A stretch of 64,000 nt of DNA from Bryum argenteum. Lineage: Eukaryota > Streptophyta > Bryopsida > Bryales > Bryaceae. Under the pieces are notes generated by a model. It was not told where the DNA came from. It saw only the letters and a program-made list of their open reading frames with translations, and ran no database searches. Shown piece after piece: positions 23,117 through 35,162 of the stretch (position 1 is the first letter of the stretch; each line of letters begins with the position of its first letter). Location: contig CM073323.1 in NCBI GenBank assembly GCA_037043015.1, positions 1,116,001 through 1,180,000 on the forward strand, read 5' to 3'. A program made the position numbers and the translations under genes.

Positions 23117-23817
23117 CGTATGTAGCTGAGAAAGACCCCTTCTTAACCCTGTTTGCCCAAATTATTTTGTAACATATTTAGACCTGAGAATAGAGATGAC
23201 TTGTGGTGTGACGTCTTGCACTAGTGCTTGCTGAGATTTATGCACTGTAGGTGCCGAGGAGTGATCAATGACACGAATGTGTTTAGTGAGGACAGAATAC
23301 GGTATGGATCTGCGAGCTCATAGAACTTTTAAAATGAGGCACATGTACAACACCATGATCAAGGAATTTTGTTTGTGCAGTCCATCATTTCAGCATTTAA
23401 GGATTTCTGTTCATTTTGGAATAACAAATGTATTCGTCCCTTTATCATTTATTGTAACATTCTTATCACTATTTCAGAATACAGTAGAATGATTTCTGAA
23501 ACCAGGGACAATTATTCACAAAAACTGCGATACTGTAACAAGTCCCTCATCACAAGTGACATTCTTCTTTGGAGCTACAATATGAAATCAGAAGAAATTA
23601 AGAGGATAAGAGAATACGAGGAATTACAAATGGTGATAAGACCTCATTCATGGGGAGTTCCCCATTGTCGTGTAGAATGTATGCCAGAGCCACAGGACAG
23701 AGGGGGAAGGAGAGTTGCATACCAAAAACAGGTTCGACGGTATCTGAATACAATATGAAAACGTCCATATACAAACTCAAGACAAGTTGAGCATCCAAGT
23801 ACGACAGACTTGGATCT

Positions 23818-25657
23818 CTAAGCAAAAAGATCAATTTTCCAGAAGCACTCGGGCTGGTTAGTGCGCAGCTTCTTGTCAAGAGACTTGATGGTCTTCATGT
23901 CTTCCTCGCTCAACTCAAAATCGAACACCTCGAAGTTCTCCTTGAGTCTCGCAACTCTGTTAGACTTGGGGATGACCACACTCTGGCGCTGAATTCCCCA
24001 CCGAAGCGCAACTTGCGCTGCCGTCTTGTTGTACTTGTTGGCAATTTCCTTCAAAGCGGGATCCTCAATTGCGGAGATGGATCCAAATTGTTGCACATTG
24101 GCAGCTCCCCCACCCAAAGGCGTGTGGGCAGTGATTGAAATGCCGTGCTTCTGGCAGAACTTGACCAGAGATTCACGTTGGAAATAAGGGTGGGTTTCAA
24201 TCTGGTTCACCGCTGGCTTGATCTTCGAGTACGCAAGGCAATCCCGTGTCAAGAAAATATCGTAGTTGCTGCGAAGCAATCAATACCGTTACAACCAGGA
24301 CACGTACAACCATCAAAAGAGAAGAACACCGCTCTCAAAATGCTTCAATACGACCTTGAACAACGAAGACGCAAAATGTAAGTCCCACTTTTTCTTCAGA
24401 GTCTACGTATGCTTTACAGATATATGAAGCATAACGCGCAATGCTCGTCAACGTATCTAGAAAAAAATCAATCAGCCCAATTTTTCATTAGCCAGAATTG
24501 TCATCTCATAGTTCGAATTTATTTTTTCCTTGATATAGATTACTGAAGGCCATGCAAACTTGTTACACTATCCTTGAGTACACGGTACTGTCGAACTCTG
24601 TCTTATGGACCCCAGGTAGTCAGATTGAAAATGTAGAATTCAAACCTGATGCCAATACTCTTGACAAGGCCAGCAGACACGAGATCCTCCATGTTATGCC
24701 AGGTAGTCTCCAGAGAGATGGTCACGTCAATATCGAGGATTCCATCATCAGCTAATGCACTGCCCGTTGTTCCGATTCCTGAGAATGAAAGAAATGTCAT
24801 GAGTACATCCAACATAAATGAATTGCTAGCATGAGTTACAAGCTAGAAGAACATCGGATACAGGCTGCAGACGTATGAAAATGGCATACCTGTATGGCGA
24901 GTTGCTACCGGAAAATGAACCAAGTAAAGGTCCAAGTAGTCGATCTGCAAGTTCTTCAAGCTATCTTCACATGCTTCCCTCACATGACCGTGATCGCTAT
25001 TCCAGAGCTGTCAAAACGCACAACCACCCCGTCAGCGAGGTTCTGTATCATAGTTGTTGAAGGTTTCGATGATCGATGATTTGTGGGGCTTTCCTTAATA
25101 GTCGCACACACACAAACAGAATAGTACTTGACGATATCAAGTGCTAAATTCAGGACGTCAACAATAACATTGCTATCAGAGAGGATGGTACCATAAAGAA
25201 ACTCCAGTCTAATTGTACGTCAACGACAAAAAAGCCTACACAAGCATTACATGCTTTGCTGAATAGGGTTGATTGAGACCTTGAGCTATAAAGCGATTGT
25301 AAACACTCAATCACTAAGTGAATGAAGATCACCTTTGTGGTGATGAACAACTCCTCACGTTTGACCAGCCCCTGTTTGAAGGCATCCGCAAGAGCAACTC
25401 CTACCTCTTTCTCATTGCCGTAGTCAGCTGCATACAACGCCAACACTCTTCAGTTACCAACACCACTAAAAAACATCAAATGCGCACCTATGATTCTACT
25501 CAAGCTGATAGTCACCTGCACAATCGAAATGGCGGTAGCCAAGCTTGATGGCCTCGAGAATGAGGTCGTGGATCACCCCAGGGTCCGCACGCCACACACC
25601 CATTCCTACAACTGGCATCGAGTGCCCGCTGCTCAGCTTCACTGCCTTCTGCGCCAT
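23818..25657 (-). CDS. Aldo-keto reductase, mannose-6-phosphate/aldose-6-phosphate reductase type
   Basis: Five exons: 25516-25657, 25333-25427, 24890-25007, 24646-24778, 23818-24268, giving 312 residues, the normal AKR length. The catalytic tetrad is present: Asp45 and Tyr50 (HFDCAADYGNE), Lys79 ([13 protein letters not shown]) and His110 (LYLVHFP). C-terminal motifs [30 protein letters not shown] and VIPKSNR form the NADPH site. The sequence closely follows plant NADP-dependent mannose-6-phosphate reductase and sorbitol-6-phosphate dehydrogenase, which reduce sugar phosphates to polyol phosphates in the cytosol. The exact substrate cannot be told from sequence. The gene converges on the PUB49-type gene with about 700 bp between stop codons. 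The ATG at 25657 begins the conserved barrel strand almost at once. Confidence 0.94.
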
Positions 25658-28140
25658 GGCTTCACCCTTTCTTATCTACCAAAACCCACCGACAATTCAG
25701 TGCTCGCCCGATAAAAGCATCATAACATCGTCCCAAACATCAATAAGCCAATTCAGAGCAACAACTCAATAAACGCCAAAACAGAGTTCCTTCATGTCTC
25801 AAGGGGAACAAAGAATCTATCAAGGCAACTCAAAGCGGAGCAATCGAAGCAAAGCAACCAATCGACCCAAAAGCAGAACTCGCTCCTATCATCCTGCATT
25901 CGAACACCGAACTACCCAGCTTCACAGACAGAGAACTCATTCTTCAATCAAAAGTGAAAGAGATCGCTCTACATGCACAACGCATCAACGCACAACCCAT
26001 CCGATTACACAACAGCCCTGATCGAAAACTGGAGAGGACCACAAAAGGTCAGCATCTCATCGGAACAACGCAATGGAAATGAAAGCGCATACCTTGAAAC
26101 AAATGGTCTAACAATTCGCGCAGCTTCAGACGGGGAAAAAATTTGGGGAATGAGGGTTAGCGGGATCCGGCCTGGGCTTGGCAGCACGGAGGAGAAGGTT
26201 TGATGCTCGGGTGCTCTGTCACCCCTTCGCTTCGGTGTCAACAAAAGTGCAGATCAATTGACGAGAGTAATCCAGATGCTCAATCATCCAAGATGAATGT
26301 GCCACTTCATCCACACCTTTAGAAATTCAGGAACTTTATTCCATTACATTCCCCACTATTCAACACTTGAACAGTATCAGGGAGGACTGTTGCATTACTG
26401 TTCTAGATTGAAATTTCGTTTTATGTAAGAAGTCAAGATAGGGAGATTAATTAAATTGAGCAGATTAGTGATAGAAGTTTGTGCCTCATCAGCTGATGAT
26501 GAGGTCAGTCGTGTAGGAGATGCCCATCACTGTACAGTACAGTACTGTATTGACCGGCTCTTGCTCCACCATGCACAGTGGCCTTTTAGTGACGAAGAAT
26601 ATTCTTTCCTCCCGTACATGGGTGCTTCCACTTTCTATAGGGCAATCACCTGCGACGAGGGTAGGGTGGAAAATAATCCGTGACTAGGAGTGTGGAGCGT
26701 GACAATGGGAGGGATTATTTCCCGCAATGCCCTCATCGCAAGTGATTGCACATCGTAAACTTCTTCGAGAAAGTATACTGATGAAATTTGGAATCACATG
26801 CATGAAGTTCTTCTATCAACTTGTGCGAGGGAAGTACCGTGTAACTAGCAATTACGAGTTGTATCCGTCCGTGGTACAAAGGGGACTTTTCAAAGCAGGT
26901 GTTTACGGCTTGATCACGGAACAACTCATGCCTCTTGAGTGGTTGACATGTTTAGGGTTGAAGAGAGTGATTGTTCCACTCTTGAGCCCATAGTTACACA
27001 TTAGAATAAGGTTTGTCAAAGGAAGTCATCATCCATTAGAAGATGAGGTTGTACAAGCTAAATGAGCTCTTTACTATTTAAAATCTTTTGGTGTATATAG
27101 TACTACAATGTTTTCAAAACAAGTGTTGGGACAGTAAGTGGCAACTGAAACCAACAATTTTTTCCTTTGAGACATCATTACTTTTGACTTTTTAGTCTAC
27201 GTTTGAAGAAATCTCAAATGTTGTTATATTCATAGTATTTGTTTGTATAAAATTAACACTACACAAGTTGATTTCCGAAACCTCGACAAAGCGTGAGTGT
27301 TTTATAGAGATTCCGAGCTGCCCTAGAGAAGCATAGGGAAGTAAGGTCTCCTTCCTCAAATAGAAGTTGCCCACATTACAGAGGCAAGTGGGACTCTTAC
27401 ACTATGGACATGTAGGAATGTCTCATTTGAATCAATATAATTGAAGTTGATTGGATCACGATACTATGTAACATGTGTTCTATTATGAATCTATTATTTA
27501 AGGCATGTAGTTTGTTTTGTGTGTGAGTGAGCAACACCGGTCGATTACAATCTCGGGCACCGCCGGTCGATTTGAGGTGAATAAGGTGTTGTTGAAAGTG
27601 TTTTTTTTTTTAAGGAGATGCTAGCAACAAAAGGTTCACATTCTTGGTCGATGAATCTTGAGATCATGAATTACTAAGTATTTATGGCCTCAACAATATG
27701 AGAAATTATTTGGATGAGTATGACAATGCAACGGAGGAATACTAGTAGTTAGAAAATTTTGAATTTATTGCAAAAATATTCACATTTCCTTTCCTTGCAC
27801 CTCTTAAAATAACTCGCTTTCAACGACACCTAATTTTCTACGACACCTGAATGACGTTTCCCAAAAGCATAATGTGACAACACAAAGCAAACAATATGCC
27901 TTACATAATAGATTAGTATGTCTACCCAGCTTTGCCACGCTCATACACATAATTTTTAATATTTATAGGGCGGACACTTTGAAAGTCAATATCTTCGGAT
28001 CGGTCAACCCAATTGTTACATGCACCCCTATAAAAAAACCCGCCTACAATGACACCTCATACGCCCTAATCAGACTAGGGGTGCCCCAGATCATAATGTC
28101 ACTCACTAAACAACACAAACTAGCAATGTAATTATCTTGT
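25658..28140. other. AKR promoter and long AT-rich spacer
   Basis: About 550 bases upstream of the reductase start are moderately GC-rich and should hold its promoter. From 26250 on the sequence is AT-rich, with short open frames that lack codon bias or recognisable domains. I see no tRNA or complete mobile element. Confidence 0.5.
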
Positions 28141-28154
28141 TTATATATCATCAC

Positions 28155-28320
28155 TTGAACTAGCAATGTACCTGTCGTCCCGATAGGAAAACTCTTTATA
28201 TGGTACTTTTATAGAATTATCCCGTGTATACCATTTCCTCATACTATATTTATTATTTTTATATAGTAAGGTACCCGTCGTCTTGACAGAAAAGCACTTT
28301 ATATGGTATTTAAAAAAAGT
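28155..28320 (+). repeat. Imperfect direct duplication, spacing about 105 bp
   Basis: A block beginning AATGTACCTGTCGTCCCGAT (about 28163) and one beginning AAGGTACCCGTCGTCTTGAC (about 28268) each continue with AAAA and CTTTATATGGTA. They are diverged tandem copies. The origin is unknown. Confidence 0.65.
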
Positions 28321-28427
28321 ATATGTGTCTACCATTCCATAATAATTTTATATATGCCCATGTGTTTTTTTAAATATATTTTTAATTTAATTCATTCTAA
28401 TTAACATAATCCAAAAAACATAAAGGT

Positions 28428-28600
28428 AGATAGGTTGGTTGGTAAGTTCGTAAGATGGTAGGTTGGTACGTTGGGTAGGAAGGTTTGGTGGGTAGGAAAG
28501 TTTGGTGAGTAGGAAGGTTTGGTGGGTAGGAAGGTTTGGCAGGTAGGAAGGTTGGTAGGCAGGAAGTTCGGTAGGCAGGAAGGTCAGGTAGGTAATAAGG
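28428..28600 (+). repeat. GGTAGGAAGGTT-type microsatellite/minisatellite
   Basis: Degenerate GGTAGGAAGGTTTGGTGGGTA units of about 16-20 bases fill this stretch. The minus-strand open frame is a Pro/Thr/Tyr-rich translation of the repeat and is not a gene. Confidence 0.85.
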
Positions 28601-28682
28601 ATCGCCGAACAATATTATGTTATAGAAGTAGATATCACAAGAAATAGGCTAAATTCCTTAAGTGTTCAATAATATCTTGCAC

Positions 28683-28783
28683 CAAGGTCCTTCTGACCGA
28701 TGGGCTTTAGGTCGTTGGCTTGACGAACAAACACTCTAATCACGCCGGTCCTGAAAAAGGATTGGAGTTTTTATCTATCTATC
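28683..28783 (+). mobile_element. SINE-like retroposon, copy C (about 101 bp)
   Basis: Flanked by TGTTCAATAA at 28673-28682 and 28784-28793. The body (GACGAACAAACACTCTAATC, then ACGCCGGTCCTGAAAAAGGA) aligns with copies A and B. It ends in a TTATCTATCTATC tail like copy A. The TCCT-GAAA-AAGGA segment is the equivalent of the 3' hairpin. Confidence 0.8.
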
Positions 28784-28793
28784 TGTTCAATAA

Positions 28794-29301
28794 GAAGTGT
28801 TTTGACATCACCTTGAAGGAATCACTTACATCCGCCTTTCCTGAATCTGCTCCTGTTTTCATCCATTCATGTCCCAGACAACTATCGCTCGTTCATCCAA
28901 AATGCTGACGCACCAAGATCCACATCCGCCTGCTCTTGAGCCCGTCCGTTTCGACTTCTTGGGCGTTCTACCGATCCTTCAGTTTCTCTGATTTTCGATC
29001 ATTGTTCTAGTTCTCGAATTGCATTGCTAAAATCCGAATCTCTTTCTTCTCCTGCCAATATCATCCCATCAATCCTCTTCTCAGCATTGCAAAGTTTGTA
29101 TTAACCGAGCATCATTCCAACCTGCTCCTCGCAATCAACCTGGAGAGCTTGAGCTAGCTTGCGATCGTGGAATATTGGAATCGAGCTTACAGCGAATTGA
29201 ATTGGTCGAAATTCGCTTCATTGAGCAGTTTGTGCTGTAGGATTGAGGACTCGCAGCAGTGCAGAATTAGGGCTTGTGATGTGGAGGTAGCGCAGAGCAA
29301 A
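28794..29301. other. Promoter and 5' leader region of the importin alpha gene
   Basis: Pyrimidine-rich sequence leading to the ATG at 29302. No TATA box is obvious close to the start. A frame open upstream of the ATG (from 29167) has no similarity and is taken as leader. Confidence 0.45.
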
Positions 29302-32300
29302 ATGATGCACGGTTTCGGAGGCTCAGAATCGGTCGGTGCAAATCCGCGCCGGGATCCGTTCAAAACATCAGGTATCTACAAATTCAACTTTTACCGTTTT
29401 TATTGTGCTTCCTTGAATTTTGACTCTAAAGAGCTCACGAATATAGTGTTGTCCGACTCTTAAGAGCTTGATACTTAGGGACTTCTTTTGTGACGGATGA
29501 AATTCTTACTGCAGGTTTTAAGATGCAAGGTTTTGTTATTCTAGGGTTGTGAATTTTGTGAGTTATAGAGCTGGTGCAGAGGATGATGAGAATGGAGTGT
29601 GTGTGCAGTGGGGAAAGGCGCGGGGCAGAGGAGACGGCAAGCTGCGATCACGGTTGGCAAGGATAGGCGGGAATCGGTAGTGCGAGCGAAGCGGCTTCGA
29701 AGAGCCGATCCTTCCGACCCCAGGGCCGATGACTCCATGCAGCTTGTCACAGCTGGAACAGATGACGAGGCAGCTTACAAGGCCCTTGAGGACAGCACCG
29801 TTGCCGCGGTCCTTAATCTTAAGAGCATGTACTATTTCTTAGCCCTTGCATCGAATTCTACGTCCTCTTAAGTTGCCATATTCAGTCGTGATTATTGATG
29901 TTTCCATATGTACGACACGCCAGAGTCCATCAGCGAGATTGAGCTCATTGGATCACCTTCGATATTGACTTCATTAGCATCGCTACTTTAGAAAGTCTGT
30001 TGAGAACATTCTTTTAGAGTATGTTCTATTGTCGCTGCTTTGTGGCAATACTGAATAGAAAGCATTCTTTATTCCTTGAGTTGTTATATCCCGAGTTGAC
30101 GAAGCTTCTTGTGGCACCGTGAAGAGGAAAAGGAGCCACTGCGAAGAAAGTAGAGGCACTGCAGGTCCTGAGGCGATTGCTATCGTGCTCCGCTTATCCA
30201 CCAGTTCATGTTGCTGTGGAAGCTGGTGTCGTGCCTCTTCTTGTGGATTGTCTGGCATTTGGTGCTTCTGAAGATCAGGTAAAAGCTTGGCTATCTGTCG
30301 TTTTAAATATTTCTCAGAGAGATCTCAAATTAGTAATTCAAGACCGTCGAGGTGATTATTCGAGGAAAAGGTCCGGCACTAACGCAGTTCGCGACGTTGT
30401 ATTGTTTGGCAGCTATTTGAGGCTGCATGGTGCTTGACGAACATTGCCTCTGGAGATCCTGAACAAACACGTGCTGTGGAGCCAGCTTTGCCTCTTCTTA
30501 TCCTTCATCTTGGAGGTCAGTTTCACCTCCTGGGCCAACTTAGAAATAGTAGGGTTAAATAACTACAGAATGATCAAGTTGTCTTTTTTGCATTCGTAAC
30601 AAGGTTCGATGAATTTTTGGGGCTGAGACCGCGTGTATCTGTATAATGCGATTTGGTTTCAGGCAGCATCTACTAAAAAAGTATTGTGGAAGCCTTTGCT
30701 TTGATGTCATGGACATCTGAATCTAAAGTCTTGTTGACCTGAAATATGGCGTCATGAAGGTCGTGGAATTGTTGCGCTTGATTCACAGTTTTAACTTATG
30801 TATTTTGCGGATTTTGTGGGGACAGAAAAAAACCCAGCCCAAGTGGTAGAGCAATGTGCTTGGGCAATCGGCAATGTGGCTGGGGAAGCTGAAGACTTAC
30901 GCAATTTGTTACTTTTGCAAGGAGCCCTTCCAGCACTAGCCCGAAACTTCTTCTCTCCTAGTATTACTCTGGCCCGGACAGCTGCCTGGGCTTTGTCCAA
31001 TCTCATCAAGGTAATAGAGGTTCTCTGCGTTTAATGTTTAAGCAAGGTTCATTGCGTTGAATGTTTCCATACATCTCGAGAACATGTTATTCCCGAAGTC
31101 ATGCAGAGCAATTATGTTCAGTCGCTGAACTAGACTACATCACGACTCTTATGTTTGTGGCCTTCTTGTAGGGACCCAATCCCAAAGCAGCGACAGAACT
31201 TATGAAAATTGATGGCATGGTTGACACTCTTGTTCGATATTTATCAGATGGGTATCTTTCTTGAAACCCTCCGTAGTTTTTGAGATTCATCTTCCCTCGG
31301 ATCACGGTTGTCCTGTCCAGATAGGCTTTGGTAACATTGAATGTGATTGACCATGAGTGTACATATGGAGGTGTTAGTCTACTGAACCTCGCGAATCGGT
31401 ATTTAAGCTCCATCTCATTTGAAGTCAGCTGAATGTTATTTGATGAATGTAGGGATGAAGAATTGGTAGTGGAAGTTGCATGGGTTCTCGTCTATGTGAC
31501 ATCTATGTCGGATGTACATTCAAACCAGTTGATACATGCCGGCCTTCTCCCACCCATTGTGGCCCGCCTAGCCCTCTCCCGCCATCTCCCTCTACTGACA
31601 CCAGTACGTGATCACAATTTCTGCTTCCGTACGTGTGTCGGATTCAATTGTATTTTCGCATTATGTAGCAATATGTAGGTTCTAGTAATGCCGATGTTGC
31701 TTCATTAACTTTCATACCAATGTGTTCTGGAATGAATGTGCGAAGATCCTTCGAAGCATTGGTAACATCGTCGCCAGTGACAATTTAAAGTGCGATGCGG
31801 TCTTAATTGCTGGTCAGCCTATTCCAGGTAAGCCTTTCTCAGTGATACTTTATTCCGTTGCACGTCAAGGCCGTTGACTTCTTGCATGTTTTCTTGCTGT
31901 TGTCAAGACTGTTGTATATGTGATGCCCCTTGTATCCTTGTCAAGTTGTTGTCATTCTGAGGTCGAGATCACATAAACGATAACTGTTCTTGTGAACAGG
32001 TGGGGTCATCGGTGCGCTTGCTAGAATCTTGGAGAGTGAGACTCGCACGCTGCAGAAGGTGCTCTCACGAACTCTTACGTACTCTTACGAACTTTTGACG
32101 AGCTGATCTCAACTTCACTCGTTTCTCAAAAACAATATTCCTAAGTCCTCAAATGCCCACTTTTGTAGTTCAATATAGCACTCTTTTGACAATGGAAGGG
32201 ATGATTTCTTTCTTCTATTGGTACATCTTGATACATTTTAATTGTTTCAGTTACTATTGCTGGAGGGTGTTCTTTAGCATATTGCGCGAGATTGTCATAT

Positions 32301-33374
32301 CTTCTTGCTCATTGCATCAATCAGTTCATGACTGTCTTAGGGTGCATCTTGACTATCACACCTTCGGGGATGTAGATTTCAAATCAACAAGAAGAATAGG
32401 ACGCTTGAGTGGGACAGAGAGCGTATATCCACTCTTATAAATATGGAAGTAACCAATGTTGTTCATTTCAGTAGTTGATCATGCAGTTGAGTAGAAACAT
32501 ATGGTCTTGTTAACAAAACCGTAAGTTCAACTTGCATCCAATTGTTTACTGCAGGAAGCTGCGTGGGTGGTTTCCAATTTAGCGGCCGGTACTTTAGCAC
32601 ATAAACGAGCAGTGTTCAACGAAGGGGCGGTTCCTCCACTTCTGCATCTGCTTGCGACTTCAGCATTTGACGTAAGAAAAGAGGCAGCCTATGCACTTGG
32701 GAATTTATGTGTGGCACCACGCGATCAAGGATCACAAGGGAAGCCCATTCTGGAGCATTTATTAGTTCTGGTTGACCGAGGCTGCCTCATGGGCTTCATA
32801 GCTCTGGTCAAGTCTCCTGACTTAGAAGCTGCTAGATTGGGCCTTCAGTTCCTAGAGCTGGTAAGCGCTGTGAACAAGCTTTCTGATTTCCATCTTCCAT
32901 CAACAGGGTCTTTTTCATATATACTAGTTTCTAGACAGAAAAGGAGCGCTTTGCACAATCCATTGAGGGAGGTTTCTCTATGGTCGTACAGTAACCTTCT
33001 TATTATCACTGTGATGATCTTTTGAAACAACATAATCATGCTGCAAGCACTGACAACCGAGTCCTCGAGAATATTCGGGCTTCTTACATATGCAGAATAA
33101 CTGATGAAGAGCCTTGTCTTGTGGGACTGTGCAGGTCATGCGCGCCCTCCCAGATGGGAAAGGGCCGAAGCTAGTTGAGAAAGAGGATGGTATTGCAGCT
33201 ATGGAAGAGCTCCAGTTTCACGACAATGAAGAGCTTAGGGTTATGTCCAATGACTTAATTGATAAGTACTTCGGAGAGGACTACGGCTTAGAAGAGGAGT
33301 TTGGATCAGGTGCTATGAGTGCACAAGATGACTCTGACTATCCACCTTGGCGAAGGGGCGGGTTGACTGCTTAA
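29302..33374 (+). CDS. IMPA9: Importin subunit alpha-9 (IMPA9 type)
   Basis: Eleven exons: 29302-29371, 29609-29828, 30125-30278, 30413-30515, 30826-31010, 31172-31251, 31453-31603, 31746-31827, 32000-32058, 32555-32860, 33135-33374; about 549 residues. The N-terminus (PRRDPFKTSVGKGAGQRRRQ, AKRLRR) resembles the divergent basic IBB-like region of plant IMPA9 more than the IBB of canonical importin alphas. Armadillo repeats follow, with the characteristic W-x-x-x-N ladder: AAWCLTNIASG, CAWAIGNVAGE, AAWALSNLIKG, VAWVLVYVTS, AAWVVSNLAAG, AAYALGNLC. The C-terminus is acidic (YFGEDYGLEEEFG). It should carry cargo through the nuclear pore with importin beta. The boundary between exons 2 and 3 is the weakest: the chosen donor (AT|GTAC) and acceptor (GAAG|AGG) keep frame but are not strong sites. 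Confidence 0.92.
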
Positions 33375-35162
33375 ATCTTGGAGGAATTCATTATGCCGAG
33401 AGCCTGAAACTCCATTATATCAAATGCAAACTTGTACAGGGATCACATTTCAATAAGAGCAGAAACGTATAAAATTGATTCTTCGACTCTAAGGTTATGC
33501 TTTACTGTGTGTGGAATAATCTGAAGTAGCCACAACCTTACTAGCTGTGACAGATGAAAGCATGGTTGTCCTAAGGTACTATGTTCATTGCAAACTTTTG
33601 CGTCAGTCATGATTGAAACATGGGAGATTGGGAAGCACAGTTGTCGCATGGGAAAGAGTTGCAAACGTAAGTTACAGGCCTCCACAGAACTTAGGGGGTC
33701 ACGCACAGAGAACCCCACACCAGCTCATTGGATCTGGAGGCACAATTTTGCTAGGACAGGCTTTGATAATATCAGATTTGATGCAATTGTCATATTTCGG
33801 TTTCGGTTTATCAGAACTTCGTGTTTACACTTCAAACTAAAAAGTCAATGCTCCGAATTCAGCGTCTCTCCTTCAGCATCCCAGCAGGTCGATGACACCA
33901 GACCGAGGCATCTCGTCCAAATGCGTCAATAGGAAGCCTCATACCCGACTCGTTGCATACGTATGGACCTTCTGTAGCAGCAATGAGGGTACACAAAACC
34001 GGCAACTTTACATGTCTGGGTTTGAAGTTTTAGTACAAGACGAGGGCAGTTGGACTTACAGGCAATTTTACCAGATAAGCTTATTCTTCGGAGGAAGTCC
34101 ACATACTTTCATGTCCAAGGACCATGCATTTTCAGTATATATCGTTGTAGATAGATCTAAGAAATATACCACAAAACTGCACTTGATTCGGACCTAAACC
34201 TAAAAATATCATCAAAGAAGAACTCTTCAGAGTTTCATCTTTCCATACAAAATGTTGAATTCTGACATCAAGCACGTAAACACTAAAAAATTTTCAGTCT
34301 AAGACTTTCGAAATGAACAAGATTTGGCCCTCAACGTGAGTATCTTCAGACTCGCTAACACCCAAGTACCGGATCGCTATAAAAGCATGGACGCATGCAT
34401 ATTAATAGTAGTTTTTTACGAAATTTGGGGATGCCTTGAGTGGTTGCTATACGTAACGCTGATCCCAGAAGTCATTGGGTGGAGGACTGGTAGCGAGCCA
34501 CTTGGCGCGACGACGTCCCACGGACAACACCTTCCCCTCCACGCCACTCTAACTTATTCAACAATGTCCACTGGACGCTGCGACAACATATCGTCGACCA
34601 GCGGTCGGAAACTAACTCGTCTGTTACCCGTTTTTCAGACGAAATCTTCACCGCCTTCTTCCACCCACGTTAATTTACCATTAGGGTTCATCCTTTGGCA
34701 AGAATCCACATCTGGTGCAGACTGGATCATCGATTCCTCGATCATTCGCAAATTGTACTGTGAGTCTATTCCACAATCTGTCCGAATTCGGTACAGTATC
34801 CGATTGTCCCTTGTGCGGAGTCCAACCCACTTCCTGTAGCTGAGCTTGGAGTTTTGAAACACTCCACGTACGATACTTGAATCCGGCGCCTTTTGGACTT
34901 TTACTGTGATCGATATTGTCTCTGCACGCTCCGAACGTTGAACGAAAAATCTAATTCCTTCCGCCTTTGAGTGGTTCGAGGCCGGTTTCCATTTCAATTC
35001 CAGCAGCACACAAGCGGAGGACACAGAGCCTTGAGATTTGGGAGAGTGGCTGGTAGGGATTTGTTTGTAGTGAAGAATTTTTTGGTTCCTCAATTCGGTC
35101 AAGACGCTGAGGCCATTGAGGCTGTTTCATACTGATGTGAGCTTTGGGAGAGGTTTACAACT
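33375..35162. other. Spacer between importin alpha and the NlpC/P60-like gene
   Basis: The 3' UTR of the importin gene lies at the left. A minus-strand frame at 34635-35102 (155 codons) has no recognisable domain and runs into the probable promoter of the next gene, so it is not called. No repeats or RNA genes are evident. Confidence 0.5.

Noticed and set aside
34635-35102. 155-codon minus-strand frame
   Set aside because: No recognised domain and it occupies the promoter of the next gene; likely chance.
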